This document shows, piece by piece, positions 1 to 8,107 of a stretch of 41,992 nt of DNA (positions are counted from its first letter, which is position 1; each line of letters opens with the position of its first letter). The notes below the pieces were generated by a model. The model worked only from the letters and a program-made list of their open reading frames with translations. It was not told where the DNA came from and did not search any database. The DNA comes from an uncultured Verrucomicrobiota bacterium. Its GTDB lineage: Bacteria > Verrucomicrobiota > Verrucomicrobiia > Verrucomicrobiales > Akkermansiaceae. The stretch is taken from contig CAJXYV010000005.1 in the NCBI GenBank assembly GCA_913063525.1, positions 1 to 41,992 of the forward strand, read 5' to 3'. The position numbers and the translations under genes are program-made.

Positions 1-78
1 CACCGTGCCGACTCCACGCGGTCCAAGCGCTGTCAGCATCGGCTCGCCAAGGTGGCGCGAATGGTGGATCATGATCAT
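1..78 (-). CDS. possible N-terminus of a leftward gene, cut by window edge
   Basis: On the minus strand an ATG at 78 opens a 26-codon frame (MIMIHHSRHLGEPM...) that runs off the window without a stop. A purine-rich GGAAG sits five bases before it, a good ribosome-binding site. It lies about 175 bases downstream of the kinase stop on the same strand, so it could be the next gene of that locus. The second in-frame ATG at 72 is an alternative start. I do not recognise the family from so few residues, and chance is not excluded. Confidence 0.35.
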   Translation of the reverse strand, partial: MIMIHHSRHLGEPMLTALGPRGVGTV

Positions 79-123
79 TCACACTTCCTTACCGCTTTCC
101 GGGCGTGGCGTGACGCGAAAACT

Positions 124-154
124 GATTTTTTTGAAAGTTTGCTCGAAAAAAATC
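124..154. repeat. 9-bp perfect inverted repeat, A/T arms
   Basis: GATTTTTTT (124-132) and AAAAAAATC (146-154) are perfect inverted arms around a 13-base loop. The element sits between the kinase stop and the possible next leftward gene. It could be a weak bidirectional terminator or part of a promoter or operator region. The arms are almost only A/T, so a stable RNA stem is doubtful. Confidence 0.4.
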
Positions 155-253
155 TTTCCGTGTTCAACGGGTGTTTCGGAACTGGCGCTGGCCGGGTCAG
201 GGTGCGCGAGAAATGGCTCGTGCCGCCGGCAGGCGCTCAGCTCTGCGGCAATT

Positions 254-2716
254 TCACGGTGCCGGGTGCAGGGCATCCGCCCGACGGATAATCTCCGCGA
301 GGACTGGATCGACGGGTGCCTCTTTGACAAGACCATCGCTCAGCTGGCGGACAAGGGTCAATTCGGAGCGGGCCGCCTTCGGGTCCCCGCCCGCCGCGCG
401 GCACTCGGCATTGGTCATGTGAATGTCTGCCACCAGTAGCCTGACGGCAAATGAGGCACCGGGCTTGGAGATCATGGGCTTGGTGTCGACGATGAGCCGG
501 CTAAAGCTCTGATGCCAAAAGATGAGCGAGGGATCCTTGCGCGAAAGACCGCCAAAGATGTGCAGGGTTTCGCGAAAGTCTTCGAGAGCAGCGGATTCAT
601 TCCCTTGCCTGAAATGGAGAGCTCCGCTGACCATCCGCAGGCTGCCGAGGTCACCGAGCACGTCGCTATTGGTCGGGTCGATGCGAGCGAAACGCTCACA
701 AAGTTCGCGGGCGGCGGTGAGTTCCTTGCGGGCCTCGTCGTCTCGTTCCAAGTACTTCAAACAGTCGGCGAGACTGATGCGACATTGCACGCCGTAGCGG
801 AGTTCCTTGACGTTGTCTGGCGCATCTTCCGCAGCTTTGGAAAAACAGGCGACTGCCTCGCGAAAGGCGTCGGCGGCGGCTTGATAGTTGTGCGCGCGCA
901 TTTCCCAGTTGCCGCGGATCTGCAAAGCAAACGGCAGATGACCCGGGCTCTTTTCGCGGCTCAGCGCGATGGCTTCTTCCAGGGTGGCACGGGACGCGGC
1001 GACCTGTTTTTCGCGATCCAGACTCTCTGCGAGTTTGCTCAGGGAAATACATAGCTCATGCTGGGCTTGGGCATCATCCGGTGTCGCGGCAACGACCGCC
1101 CGGACGATCTCAAGATGACGCTGGCGCATGGCCAGTGCCTCGGCGAATTTCCCATGACCCAACAAGGCATCACCCAAGCGTGACACAAGAACGCCGTGCC
1201 ACTTGCGCGCATCGTCATCAGCTGGATTGGTGGCGGCGACACGTTCGAGAATCGCGATACCCTCGCGGTAGAGATCGATGGCCTTGGGAAGTTCGTTGCG
1301 CTGATAGTGCACGTCGCCGCGCAGCAGGAAAACGCGCGCGCGCCGGGTTTCGGAAGCGGTGTTTCGCTCGCTCGGTGGCAGGTTCTGATAATAGGTGTCG
1401 GCGGTGGCCGCAATGTCGCTGAGCAAGCCCAATTTCCCGAGAGGACTGAGCTTTTTGCGCAAGTCGCCAAGGGCCCAGGTGATGATATCCTCGGCAGAGC
1501 CGCGGGCCGTTTCCGCTTGGTGCCGCAGGGTCTCGGACTGGATGCGAGCACTTCTTTCCCGCAGAAAAAAGACGGTGGAAAAACAAATGCCCGACAGCAG
1601 CGCGGCCAGAGTCACGGATCCAAGCGAAAACGCGAGACGGTTGCGGCGGATGGCACAACCCAGCAGGTAGGCGCGGTCCGGCGGACGGGCGGCCACCGGG
1701 CGATTTTCCAAGTGGAGTCGGAGATCATCGGCCAGTGCACCGACCGAGTCGTAGCGCCGCTGACGTTCCTTTTCGAGGCACTTGAGCGCGATCCAGTCGA
1801 GATCGCCGAGTAGAACGGCACGCAAGCGATCGGGCGGGAGACCACGGTGGCGGGCGACTGAAGTGGCGCGATCCGAGTCGAGCGTGGTGATGCGGCGCGA
1901 CGGTCGCAGCGGCGTCGCCTCGCGAACTTGACGCAACACGGCCTCGAGAGCGAAGCGGGCGAGTTCTTCGCTTTCAAAAGGCAGCGCGCCCGTGAGCATT
2001 TCATAGAGCACCACACCGAGGCTGTAAATGTCGGTGCGGGTGTCGAGGTCATCGCCGCCGCGCTCCGCCTGTTCGGGGCTCATGTAGCCGGGAGTGCCGA
2101 TGATCTGGTGGAGACGGGTGACAAAGCTGCGTTCACCCGCTGACGGATCGAGGGCGCGGGCGACCCCGAAATCGATAATCCGCGGCGAAGCGGCGCCGTC
2201 TTCCTCAACAACGAGAATGTTGGAGGGCTTGAGGTCGCGGTGGATGAGCCCTTTTTGGTGGGCGTGCTGGACCGCGTGGCAGACTTTGATGAGAAGCCGC
2301 AGTCGATCATCCAGAGAGAGGTCGTGCTCATCGCAGTAGGCGGTGATCGGCAGGCCATGGACGAGCTCCATGGTGAAATACGGGCGACCGGTGGGCGTGA
2401 TCCCCGCATCGAACACGTGCGCGATGCCGGGGTGATCCATGAGCGCGAGCAACCTCCATTCCTCGCGGAAACGGCTCATCACCTCGTCAGTATCCATTCC
2501 AGGCTTGAGAATTTTGAGGGCCACTTGACGGCGGACGGGCTCGGCTTGGGCGGCCAGCCAGACACGGCCGAACCCACCGTCGCCGATGGCCTCCACCAAG
2601 GTGTATGGCCCGATCACATCGCCGGGATGTTCGCCGGCCGTGTCCATCGCCATCGCAAAAAGCGCGGAGGCTTCTTCGGGACGGGCCAGTTCGGGAGGCG
2701 GGAGATCGTGTGACAT
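254..2716 (-). CDS. membrane-bound Ser/Thr protein kinase with TPR-rich C-terminus
   Basis: This 820-residue Hanks-type kinase has a glycine loop (IGDGGFGRV, about 44-52), ATP-binding lysine in VALKILK (K68), catalytic loop HRDLKPSN (159-166, D161) and IDFG (181-184). These are all the residues an active kinase needs. After the kinase domain comes one hydrophobic segment near residues 365-392, then a long helical region with repeated A/L/Y spacing typical of tetratricopeptide repeats, probably outside the membrane. This architecture is common in Planctomycetes and Verrucomicrobia. The start lies 15 bases after the stop of the ECF sigma gene on the same strand, so the two are almost certainly co-transcribed. 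A sensory role linked to the sigma factor is inferred. The substrate is unknown. Confidence 0.93.
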   Translation of the reverse strand: MSHDLPPPELARPEEASALFAMAMDTAGEHPGDVIGPYTLVEAIGDGGFGRVWLAAQAEPVRRQVALKILKPGMDTDEVMSRFREEWRLLALMDHPGIAHVFDAGITPTGRPYFTMELVHGLPITAYCDEHDLSLDDRLRLLIKVCHAVQHAHQKGLIHRDLKPSNILVVEEDGAASPRIIDFGVARALDPSAGERSFVTRLHQIIGTPGYMSPEQAERGGDDLDTRTDIYSLGVVLYEMLTGALPFESEELARFALEAVLRQVREATPLRPSRRITTLDSDRATSVARHRGLPPDRLRAVLLGDLDWIALKCLEKERQRRYDSVGALADDLRLHLENRPVAARPPDRAYLLGCAIRRNRLAFSLGSVTLAALLSGICFSTVFFLRERSARIQSETLRHQAETARGSAEDIITWALGDLRKKLSPLGKLGLLSDIAATADTYYQNLPPSERNTASETRRARVFLLRGDVHYQRNELPKAIDLYREGIAILERVAATNPADDDARKWHGVLVSRLGDALLGHGKFAEALAMRQRHLEIVRAVVAATPDDAQAQHELCISLSKLAESLDREKQVAASRATLEEAIALSREKSPGHLPFALQIRGNWEMRAHNYQAAADAFREAVACFSKAAEDAPDNVKELRYGVQCRISLADCLKYLERDDEARKELTAARELCERFARIDPTNSDVLGDLGSLRMVSGALHFRQGNESAALEDFRETLHIFGGLSRKDPSLIFWHQSFSRLIVDTKPMISKPGASFAVRLLVADIHMTNAECRAAGGDPKAARSELTLVRQLSDGLVKEAPVDPVLAEIIRRADALHPAP

Positions 2717-2731
2717 GGCGGTGCCGGTGGA

Positions 2732-3469
2732 TTAAAGCCGTTCGAGGGCGTGGCGGAGACTTTGCATTTCCTCCTCGACGGCTTCCGGGGTGGGATCGAC
2801 AAGCGACCCGGCCACCTGATCGCGCAGGTGCTTGGAAAATTTTGCCCGCAAGCGGAAGATGCGCTGCCTTAACGCAAAATCCGTCAGCCCAAGCTCACGG
2901 GCGGCCGTGGCCATGCAGGCATCTGCGACTGACAGCGGATTAAGGAATGGCCGGAGTACCCGGAACACGGTGGCATCGCCATCCCGCTGATGCCCGGCAG
3001 CCATGTCTGCGAGGCAGGCGTCTATCAGAGCGAGCGCCCAAGCGCGGTCGAACTCGTTTTCAGGATTGAGCGACGAATCGTCGCGTTCGAGCTCAAAGCG
3101 TTTTTCGGCATCGATCATTTCCAGCGAAATCGCCTCGGCGCTGCCACCCCGCCGCTCGGCGCGGTCGTGCTGCCACTGGTTGATCCACTGGTTTTGAAAA
3201 GCGCCGAGAAGATAGGTGCGCAGGCGACCTCGGTCAGCGTCCGCATTTTCCAGCGAGTTCCGCTGAATGAGGCGTGAGAGAAAAATCTGGGTCTGGTCTT
3301 GCGCGTCCTGATGCTTCATACCCTTCCAGCGCGCAAACGCATAAAGCGGATACCAGTAATGACTGCAGAGGTAATTGATCGCCGCAGAACGGTCGGAGCC
3401 CGACTCGCTGCCGATGGCCTCTCGCAAGAGCGTCCACGGAGTCGGAGGGAACTGAACGTTGCGATTCAT
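2732..3469 (-). CDS. ECF-type RNA polymerase sigma factor
   Basis: The 245-residue protein has a sigma region 2-like segment near residues 28-70 (YLCSHYWYPLYAFAR..., DAQDQTQIFLSRL) and a C-terminal region 4-like helix-turn-helix (ARELGLTDFALRQRIFRLR, about 190-208). It is the promoter-recognition subunit that redirects RNA polymerase. It is longer than most ECF factors because of an extended linker with many acidic residues, a form seen in PVC bacteria. It is followed 15 bases later by the transmembrane Ser/Thr kinase. Sigma/kinase pairs of this type are thought to respond to kinase signalling rather than to a classic anti-sigma factor. No anti-sigma gene is visible here. Target genes cannot be read from the sequence. 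Confidence 0.88.
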   Translation of the reverse strand: MNRNVQFPPTPWTLLREAIGSESGSDRSAAINYLCSHYWYPLYAFARWKGMKHQDAQDQTQIFLSRLIQRNSLENADADRGRLRTYLLGAFQNQWINQWQHDRAERRGGSAEAISLEMIDAEKRFELERDDSSLNPENEFDRAWALALIDACLADMAAGHQRDGDATVFRVLRPFLNPLSVADACMATAARELGLTDFALRQRIFRLRAKFSKHLRDQVAGSLVDPTPEAVEEEMQSLRHALERL

Positions 3470-3481
3470 CCTAATTTTAAA

Positions 3482-3558
3482 GTCTTACAGCGTTCTTAAC
3501 AGTGGGCACAACCTGACTGCGTGCCTACACGAATAGTGACAACCCCAGAGTGACAACC
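3482..3558 (-). promoter_or_regulatory. candidate promoter/operator region of the sigma-kinase unit
   Basis: AGTGACAACC occurs twice with 14-base spacing (3535-3544, 3549-3558), and a related AGTGGGCACAACC starts at 3501. Read on the minus strand, toward the sigma gene, these give GGTTGTCACT, which contains TTGTCA like a -35 element. Closer to the start are TGTTAAGA and TGTAAGA, spaced about a helical turn apart (around 3482-3500). The spacing and direct repetition suggest regulator or sigma binding, possibly autoregulation. No transcription start can be assigned by eye. Confidence 0.35.
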
Positions 3559-3737
3559 TGTCGAATACAAAATCCAGAAAACCAGGACCTCTTCACAAAA
3601 AATCCGCCCACGACGCGGTGAACCGACCCCAACCGCCAAAAATGCTCACGGATTGGCAAAATAAGCCGTGAAACTTCTGCGGTGGTTTCATAACTTTCTC
3701 GCGCAGTCCGATAAACAAGCATCGACTATCCATCAAA

Positions 3738-4070
3738 ATGAACACCCGTCGCAATTTCCTCGCCCAACTGGTCGTCACCGCCGCCACCCCTGCCCTCTTG
3801 TGCAGCAAACTCCTCGGCCAGACGCCGGCCCCGGTTAAACTCGAAGAATCCGATCCGATGGCCACCGCCCTCGGCTACAAGGAAGACAGCGCCAAAGTCG
3901 ATGCAGCCAAATACGCCCAGCACAAGGCCGACCAGAAATGCTCCGGATGCGCGCTCTACCAAGGCAAGGCCGGCGAGGCCAACGGCCCATGCGCCGCCTT
4001 TGGTGGCAAACTGGTGCTGGCCGGCGGATGGTGCGCCGCTTTCGCCAAAAAGCCAGAGGCCGCCAAGTAA
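3738..4070 (+). CDS. high-potential iron-sulfur protein (HiPIP) with Tat-like signal
   Basis: This 110-residue protein has four cysteines at C68, C71, C85 and C99, a C-x2-C-x13-C-x13-C layout ending in GWC. It matches the [4Fe-4S] ligand pattern of HiPIPs, small periplasmic electron carriers. The N-terminus MNTRRNFLAQLVVTAATPALL is a twin-arginine-type leader, as expected for a cofactor-loaded exported protein. The mature part is about 80 residues, normal for the family. No cytochrome or reaction-centre gene lies nearby, so its redox partners are not shown by context. A clear rho-independent terminator follows, so it is probably transcribed alone. The ATG at 3738 is the only sensible start because the leader begins there. 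Confidence 0.93.
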   Translation: MNTRRNFLAQLVVTAATPALLCSKLLGQTPAPVKLEESDPMATALGYKEDSAKVDAAKYAQHKADQKCSGCALYQGKAGEANGPCAAFGGKLVLAGGWCAAFAKKPEAAK

Positions 4071-4086
4071 ACATCGCCTCCGTCTG

Positions 4087-4120
4087 AATCCCAGCCCCTC
4101 CCGGGTGCTGGGATTTTTTG
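4087..4120 (+). terminator. rho-independent terminator after the HiPIP gene
   Basis: A perfect 9-bp stem, AATCCCAGC (4087-4095) with GCTGGGATT (4107-4115), encloses an 11-base loop and runs into six T residues. It lies 17 bases beyond the HiPIP stop codon. Confidence 0.9.
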
Positions 4121-4276
4121 CCCCTTGGCCTCTTGTTTCCGTCCCGATTGCGCGAGCCCACTTGAATTGCCCCCGATCAAATCCCGGCCAATTCTTGATT
4201 GGTAGGCCGGCTCGAAGTGCTTTGTTCTAACCCTGTGAATTTTAGATTTCCGAAGCAATTGGGACATGGTATTTCC

Positions 4277-5014
4277 ATGTCTGTGAATGCGCTGCGTTGG
4301 CTAGTTTTTTTGGGGATATTGATTTTGGGTTGCACCCAGTGCAGCCCGATCGGTCCGTTGGGTGGTGGCAGAGGCCGTTCTTCGCCGGAGTCTTTCCGGC
4401 CCTTTCAGTCGGCACCGAATTACGTCGGCGGCCGATCCTGCTCGTCGATGCTGCGACAGGTGAATGTGAAGGTCGATATGGTCAAAAAAGGGTCGCAAGG
4501 CCGCAAGGTGGTGCGGCCGATGGTGCCGCGCTACATTACCATCCACAGCACGCAAAATTTCACGGCCGGTGCGAAGCAGCATTCACTTGCGCTCAAGAAT
4601 GGAGCGCTGCGCTCGGCCAAGCGCCCCCATGGCAATCGCATCGGCTTTTTGATCTGGCACTTCACGGTGGATCAAGGCGTGGCGATCCAGCACATGCCGA
4701 CCAACGAACAAGGCGAACACGCGGACTTTGATGGACCGGGGAACCGCCTATCAATCGGCATCGAGATGTGCGAAAACCGCGGCTGCAATCTGGCAGCCAC
4801 GGTGGATCGCACCGCCAAACTGACCGCAGTGTTGATGAAACGAAATGGCATTCCTCTGAAAAACGTGGTGCCGCATTACCACTGGCCGCGCCGGGGGAAA
4901 ACGCCGCCCAACAAGAACTGCCCGCATTTCCTGATGGACCACGGCCGCCCCGGGGCGAAGTGGCAGACGTTCTTGCGGCGCGTGAATTATTATTACCAGC
5001 ACCTCGACAACTGA
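4277..5014 (+). CDS. N-acetylmuramoyl-L-alanine amidase, probable lipoprotein (Amidase_2 fold)
   Basis: The predicted 245-residue protein starts with a lipoprotein-type signal (MSVNALRWLVFLGILILGC, lipobox LILGC), so it is likely anchored in the envelope. The catalytic domain shows Amidase_2/PGRP motifs: the first zinc histidine in ITIHST, a WHFTVD strand, IGIEMCEN, and PHYHW followed by NCPHFL with the other zinc ligands. It should cleave the amide bond between N-acetylmuramic acid and the stem peptide in peptidoglycan turnover or recycling. I chose the ATG at 4277 because the signal peptide begins there; an upstream in-frame start at 4199 would add residues with no signal character. The next gene starts seven bases after the stop, so the pair is probably co-transcribed. 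Confidence 0.88.
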   Translation: MSVNALRWLVFLGILILGCTQCSPIGPLGGGRGRSSPESFRPFQSAPNYVGGRSCSSMLRQVNVKVDMVKKGSQGRKVVRPMVPRYITIHSTQNFTAGAKQHSLALKNGALRSAKRPHGNRIGFLIWHFTVDQGVAIQHMPTNEQGEHADFDGPGNRLSIGIEMCENRGCNLAATVDRTAKLTAVLMKRNGIPLKNVVPHYHWPRRGKTPPNKNCPHFLMDHGRPGAKWQTFLRRVNYYYQHLDN

Positions 5015-5020
5015 ACGTGG

Positions 5021-5413
5021 ATGGCTGAATTTTCCGCAAACCACGGCAGCCCGGGAAACCGCGAGGTCGTACTCGAGCCTGATGTTTATTACGTCTGCCA
5101 GCGCTGCACGGCCTGCTGCAAGTGGCCGGGCGACGTGCGACTGGAAGAGGACGAGATCGCGCCGATCGCCCAGTTCCTCGGTCTCAGCGAACCCGAATTT
5201 CTCGATCAGTTTACGCGGCTGAGGAGTGACCGTCAGGGGCTTTCGTTGATCGAAAAGGAAAATCACGAGTGCATCATGCTCGACGGCAACGCCTGCCGAA
5301 TCCACCCGGTGAAGCCAGATCAATGCAGCGGTTTCCCGAACAAGTGGAATTTCAAGGGCTGGCGGCAAGTCTGCGAGGCGATTGCGCTGCCGGTGGCGAA
5401 GCCGAATTCGTAA
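5021..5413 (+). CDS. YkgJ-type cysteine-cluster (CxxCxxCC) protein
   Basis: This 130-residue protein carries VCQRCTACCKWPG, the CxxCxxCC signature of the YkgJ/PF03692 family, annotated as zinc- or iron-chelating. Further cysteines lie in HECIMLDG, ACRIHP, QCSGFP and VCEAI. The core arrangement (cluster, then C...G.CRIHP...KP.QC..FP) is the family's usual order. The family includes an Fe-S protein thought to act in modification or maturation reactions, but no activity is established for this branch. It follows the amidase by seven bases. Cytosolic location is likely, since no signal is visible. Confidence 0.85.
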   Translation: MAEFSANHGSPGNREVVLEPDVYYVCQRCTACCKWPGDVRLEEDEIAPIAQFLGLSEPEFLDQFTRLRSDRQGLSLIEKENHECIMLDGNACRIHPVKPDQCSGFPNKWNFKGWRQVCEAIALPVAKPNS

Positions 5414-5473
5414 GTTTTAAACCAATTTGCTGCCAGGCGTCGGTCTTCGAATGAAAAAAGGTGTTGAGCGGGA

Positions 5474-8107
5474 ATGAAATGCCGCTCAAACCTGCGCGCG
5501 GTCATTTGCAGATTGATGGATTTATCTTTTAAACATGAAAGCTTGAAGCGGCTGGTTTCAGCCGTTTTGCCATTTGTATGGCTGGCGCTACTTGCCTTCG
5601 CGGTGTGGCTGCTGGGGAAAGAGTGGGGTGGTTTTCATTTGGACGAACTGGATGACGCGTTGCGCCGGATCGGTCTGTGGCATGTGGGTTTCGCGCTGCT
5701 GCTGACGGCGGCGAGTTTGCTGTGCAATGCATCGCTGGATTTGGTGGCGCTGCGTTGGTTGCGTCAGGATCTGCCCACAGGCAAGGTCCTTGGCACCGCG
5801 CTGATTGCTGGTTCTTTCAGCATGAACGGCGGCGGTACCATCCTCGGCGGTGGCACGATCCGGATGCGCTTTTATGGCCAATACGGTCTCGGTGGGGCGG
5901 AGATTGCGAAGATCACCGGTTTTTTGATGATCGCCGGTTGGCTGGGACACGCGCTGCTCGCCGGGGTGATGATGTGCTGGGCTCCGCCGGAGCTAAGCTG
6001 GTTGCCCGTGGCGATGGGGCGAGGGATTGGGCTACTGTTGCTGGTTTCCTGCGGCGCGATTTGTGTGCTTTCGGCGAAGGGTTTTCGGGGTAAACCGATT
6101 CGATTCCTGCCGCCATGGCGGATTCTGTTGGCGGCGATGCTGGTTGCTGGTTTCGACTGGTTGTTTGCGGGGTTGGCGCTGCGGGTCTTTTTGCCTGCGG
6201 AAATACCCACCCCTGCCTTTTTGGCGGCCACGGCCATCGGCCAGGCTTTGGGCGCTGCCAGTCATGTGCCGGGTGGTGTCGGGGTGATGGAACTTTTCAT
6301 CACCAAGTTTGCCGGCGGCATGGCGGCCTCGCCGATCATTGTCGGTGCCTTGCTGACCTATCGTCTGACGTACTATCTCATTCCCTTTGTCCTCGCCGTG
6401 GCAGCGGTGGGTGCGCGGGAAATCTGGGCCAAGCGCCATTGGGCAAAAATCACCGTCGACACGACGAGCAAAGCCTGGGCGGCCATCGCCCCGCGGTTGG
6501 CGGCCATGAGTGCGCTCGTCGGTGGTTTTGTGCTGATGCTTTCGGCCACGACGCCGATGAATGACGACCGCCGCCTCACGCTGGAGGATTTTGTGCCGCT
6601 GCCTTTTGTCGAGGCCTCTCACTTCCTTTCCAGCATCGCCGGCACAGTCATGATTATCGTCTCCGGCGGGCTACTGCGGCGGGTGCGTGCGGCATGGTGG
6701 ATCGCCGTGGTGATGGCTTCTGGCGGAGTCGTTTTTTCGCTATTGAAAGGATTCGACTGGGAAGAATCGACGATGCTCCTGATCTTTCTCGCCGCGCTGC
6801 TGCCGTTCAAATCGCAGTTCCATCGCCACGCGGGGATCTGGACGCGCCGGTTCTCGCTGCAATGGTGGGGATTGATTGTATCGATCATCGGGTTGGTGAT
6901 CTGGTTTGGTTTTTATTCGTTTCGCGAAGTGCCCTATGAACATGATTTGTGGTGGCAATATTCGTTCGACAACGATGCCGCGCGGCTGCTTCGCGGGATA
7001 GCGGGCAGTTTGCTGATCCTCGTCTTCGTCGCCTTGCTTCAATACTTCCGCCCGGCACCGCCGCGCGCCCGCGAGCCGCAGTTGCCGATGGATCGCATCC
7101 TCGAAATGGTCGCCCAGACGTCGCGTAGCAGCAGCGCGCTGGCGCTCGTCGGCGACAAGGAGTTCCTCTTCAACCACGAACAAAGCGCTTTTCTGATGTA
7201 CGGTGACCAAGGGCGCACCCGCGTCGCCATGGCCGACCCCGTGGGCGATGAAACGAAGTTCGAGGGACTCTACTGGCGCTTTGTGGAGCAGGCGAACGAC
7301 GAAGGCATGCGCGTGGCATTCTATCAAGTTGGCGCTTCCATGATCCCCGTGTGCGTGGAAATGGGCATGCGGATTTATAAGCTCGGCGAAGAGGCGATGG
7401 TCCCGCTCGATACCTTCGACCTCGCCTCATCGGGTCTCAAAAAATTCCGCAAGGTCATGAACCGGATGGATCGCGATGGCTGGTCGTTCGAAATCTGGCA
7501 ACCAGCCCAAGTCGCTGAACGCCTGGAAGAATTGCGCGCCGTGTCCGATGCTTGGCTCGCCCACCATGGCGCTAAGGAAAAGGGCTTTTCACTGGGCCGA
7601 TTCACCGACACATACCTCTGTCGCCTGCCTGTCGCCGTGATCCTCATCGGCGGCAAAGTCATCGCCTTTGGTAACGTCTGGCCCGGTAATGGCAAAGACG
7701 AACTTTCCACCGACCTGATGCGCCATACGCCCGATGCGCCGAACGGGGTGATGGATTGCCTGTTCGTGAGCCTGATGCTGTGGGGCAAAGAACAAGGTTA
7801 CCGCTGGTTTGACCTCGGGATGGCTCCACTTGCCGGGCTGTCCGAGTACCAGTTCGCGCCGCTGTGGAGCCGTATCGGTGGGCTCATCTACGACAAGGGC
7901 GAGGCCTTTTACAACTTCAACGGCCTGCGCGCTTGGAAGTGTAAATTCCAGCCCGTGTGGCAACCCCGCTACCTCGCGATTTCCAAAGCATGGGATCTGC
8001 CTGCGGCGATTCTTGACGTGACCACCCTCATCGGGAAATCTGCCACTCGCTCACGGCGGGTCAATGGCACGAATCCCGAGCGAGAAGCCACTTCCAAAAC
8101 CACATGA
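5474..8107 (+). CDS. mprF: MprF/LpiA-like aminoacyl-phosphatidylglycerol synthase and flippase
   Basis: The 877-residue protein has an N-terminal half of many hydrophobic helices, with GGGTILGGGTIRMRFYGQYGL and SHVPGGVGVMELF typical of the flippase domain, then a soluble C-terminal DUF2156 domain (roughly 540-850). The latter holds the lipid-aminoacyl transferase signatures, for example MADPVG, LWGKEQGYRWFDLGMAPL and YNFNGLRAWKCKF. MprF uses aminoacyl-tRNA, usually lysyl or alanyl, to modify phosphatidylglycerol and then flips it, lowering surface charge and raising resistance to cationic peptides. The stop overlaps the next gene by four bases (ATGA), indicating translational coupling. An alternative start at 5516 would remove 14 residues. 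Which amino acid is transferred cannot be told from the sequence. Confidence 0.9.
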   Translation: MKCRSNLRAVICRLMDLSFKHESLKRLVSAVLPFVWLALLAFAVWLLGKEWGGFHLDELDDALRRIGLWHVGFALLLTAASLLCNASLDLVALRWLRQDLPTGKVLGTALIAGSFSMNGGGTILGGGTIRMRFYGQYGLGGAEIAKITGFLMIAGWLGHALLAGVMMCWAPPELSWLPVAMGRGIGLLLLVSCGAICVLSAKGFRGKPIRFLPPWRILLAAMLVAGFDWLFAGLALRVFLPAEIPTPAFLAATAIGQALGAASHVPGGVGVMELFITKFAGGMAASPIIVGALLTYRLTYYLIPFVLAVAAVGAREIWAKRHWAKITVDTTSKAWAAIAPRLAAMSALVGGFVLMLSATTPMNDDRRLTLEDFVPLPFVEASHFLSSIAGTVMIIVSGGLLRRVRAAWWIAVVMASGGVVFSLLKGFDWEESTMLLIFLAALLPFKSQFHRHAGIWTRRFSLQWWGLIVSIIGLVIWFGFYSFREVPYEHDLWWQYSFDNDAARLLRGIAGSLLILVFVALLQYFRPAPPRAREPQLPMDRILEMVAQTSRSSSALALVGDKEFLFNHEQSAFLMYGDQGRTRVAMADPVGDETKFEGLYWRFVEQANDEGMRVAFYQVGASMIPVCVEMGMRIYKLGEEAMVPLDTFDLASSGLKKFRKVMNRMDRDGWSFEIWQPAQVAERLEELRAVSDAWLAHHGAKEKGFSLGRFTDTYLCRLPVAVILIGGKVIAFGNVWPGNGKDELSTDLMRHTPDAPNGVMDCLFVSLMLWGKEQGYRWFDLGMAPLAGLSEYQFAPLWSRIGGLIYDKGEAFYNFNGLRAWKCKFQPVWQPRYLAISKAWDLPAAILDVTTLIGKSATRSRRVNGTNPEREATSKTT

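Noticed and set aside
512..1054. Long open frames opposite the kinase gene
   Set aside because: They mirror the kinase codons on the other strand; no start signal and no family resemblance.
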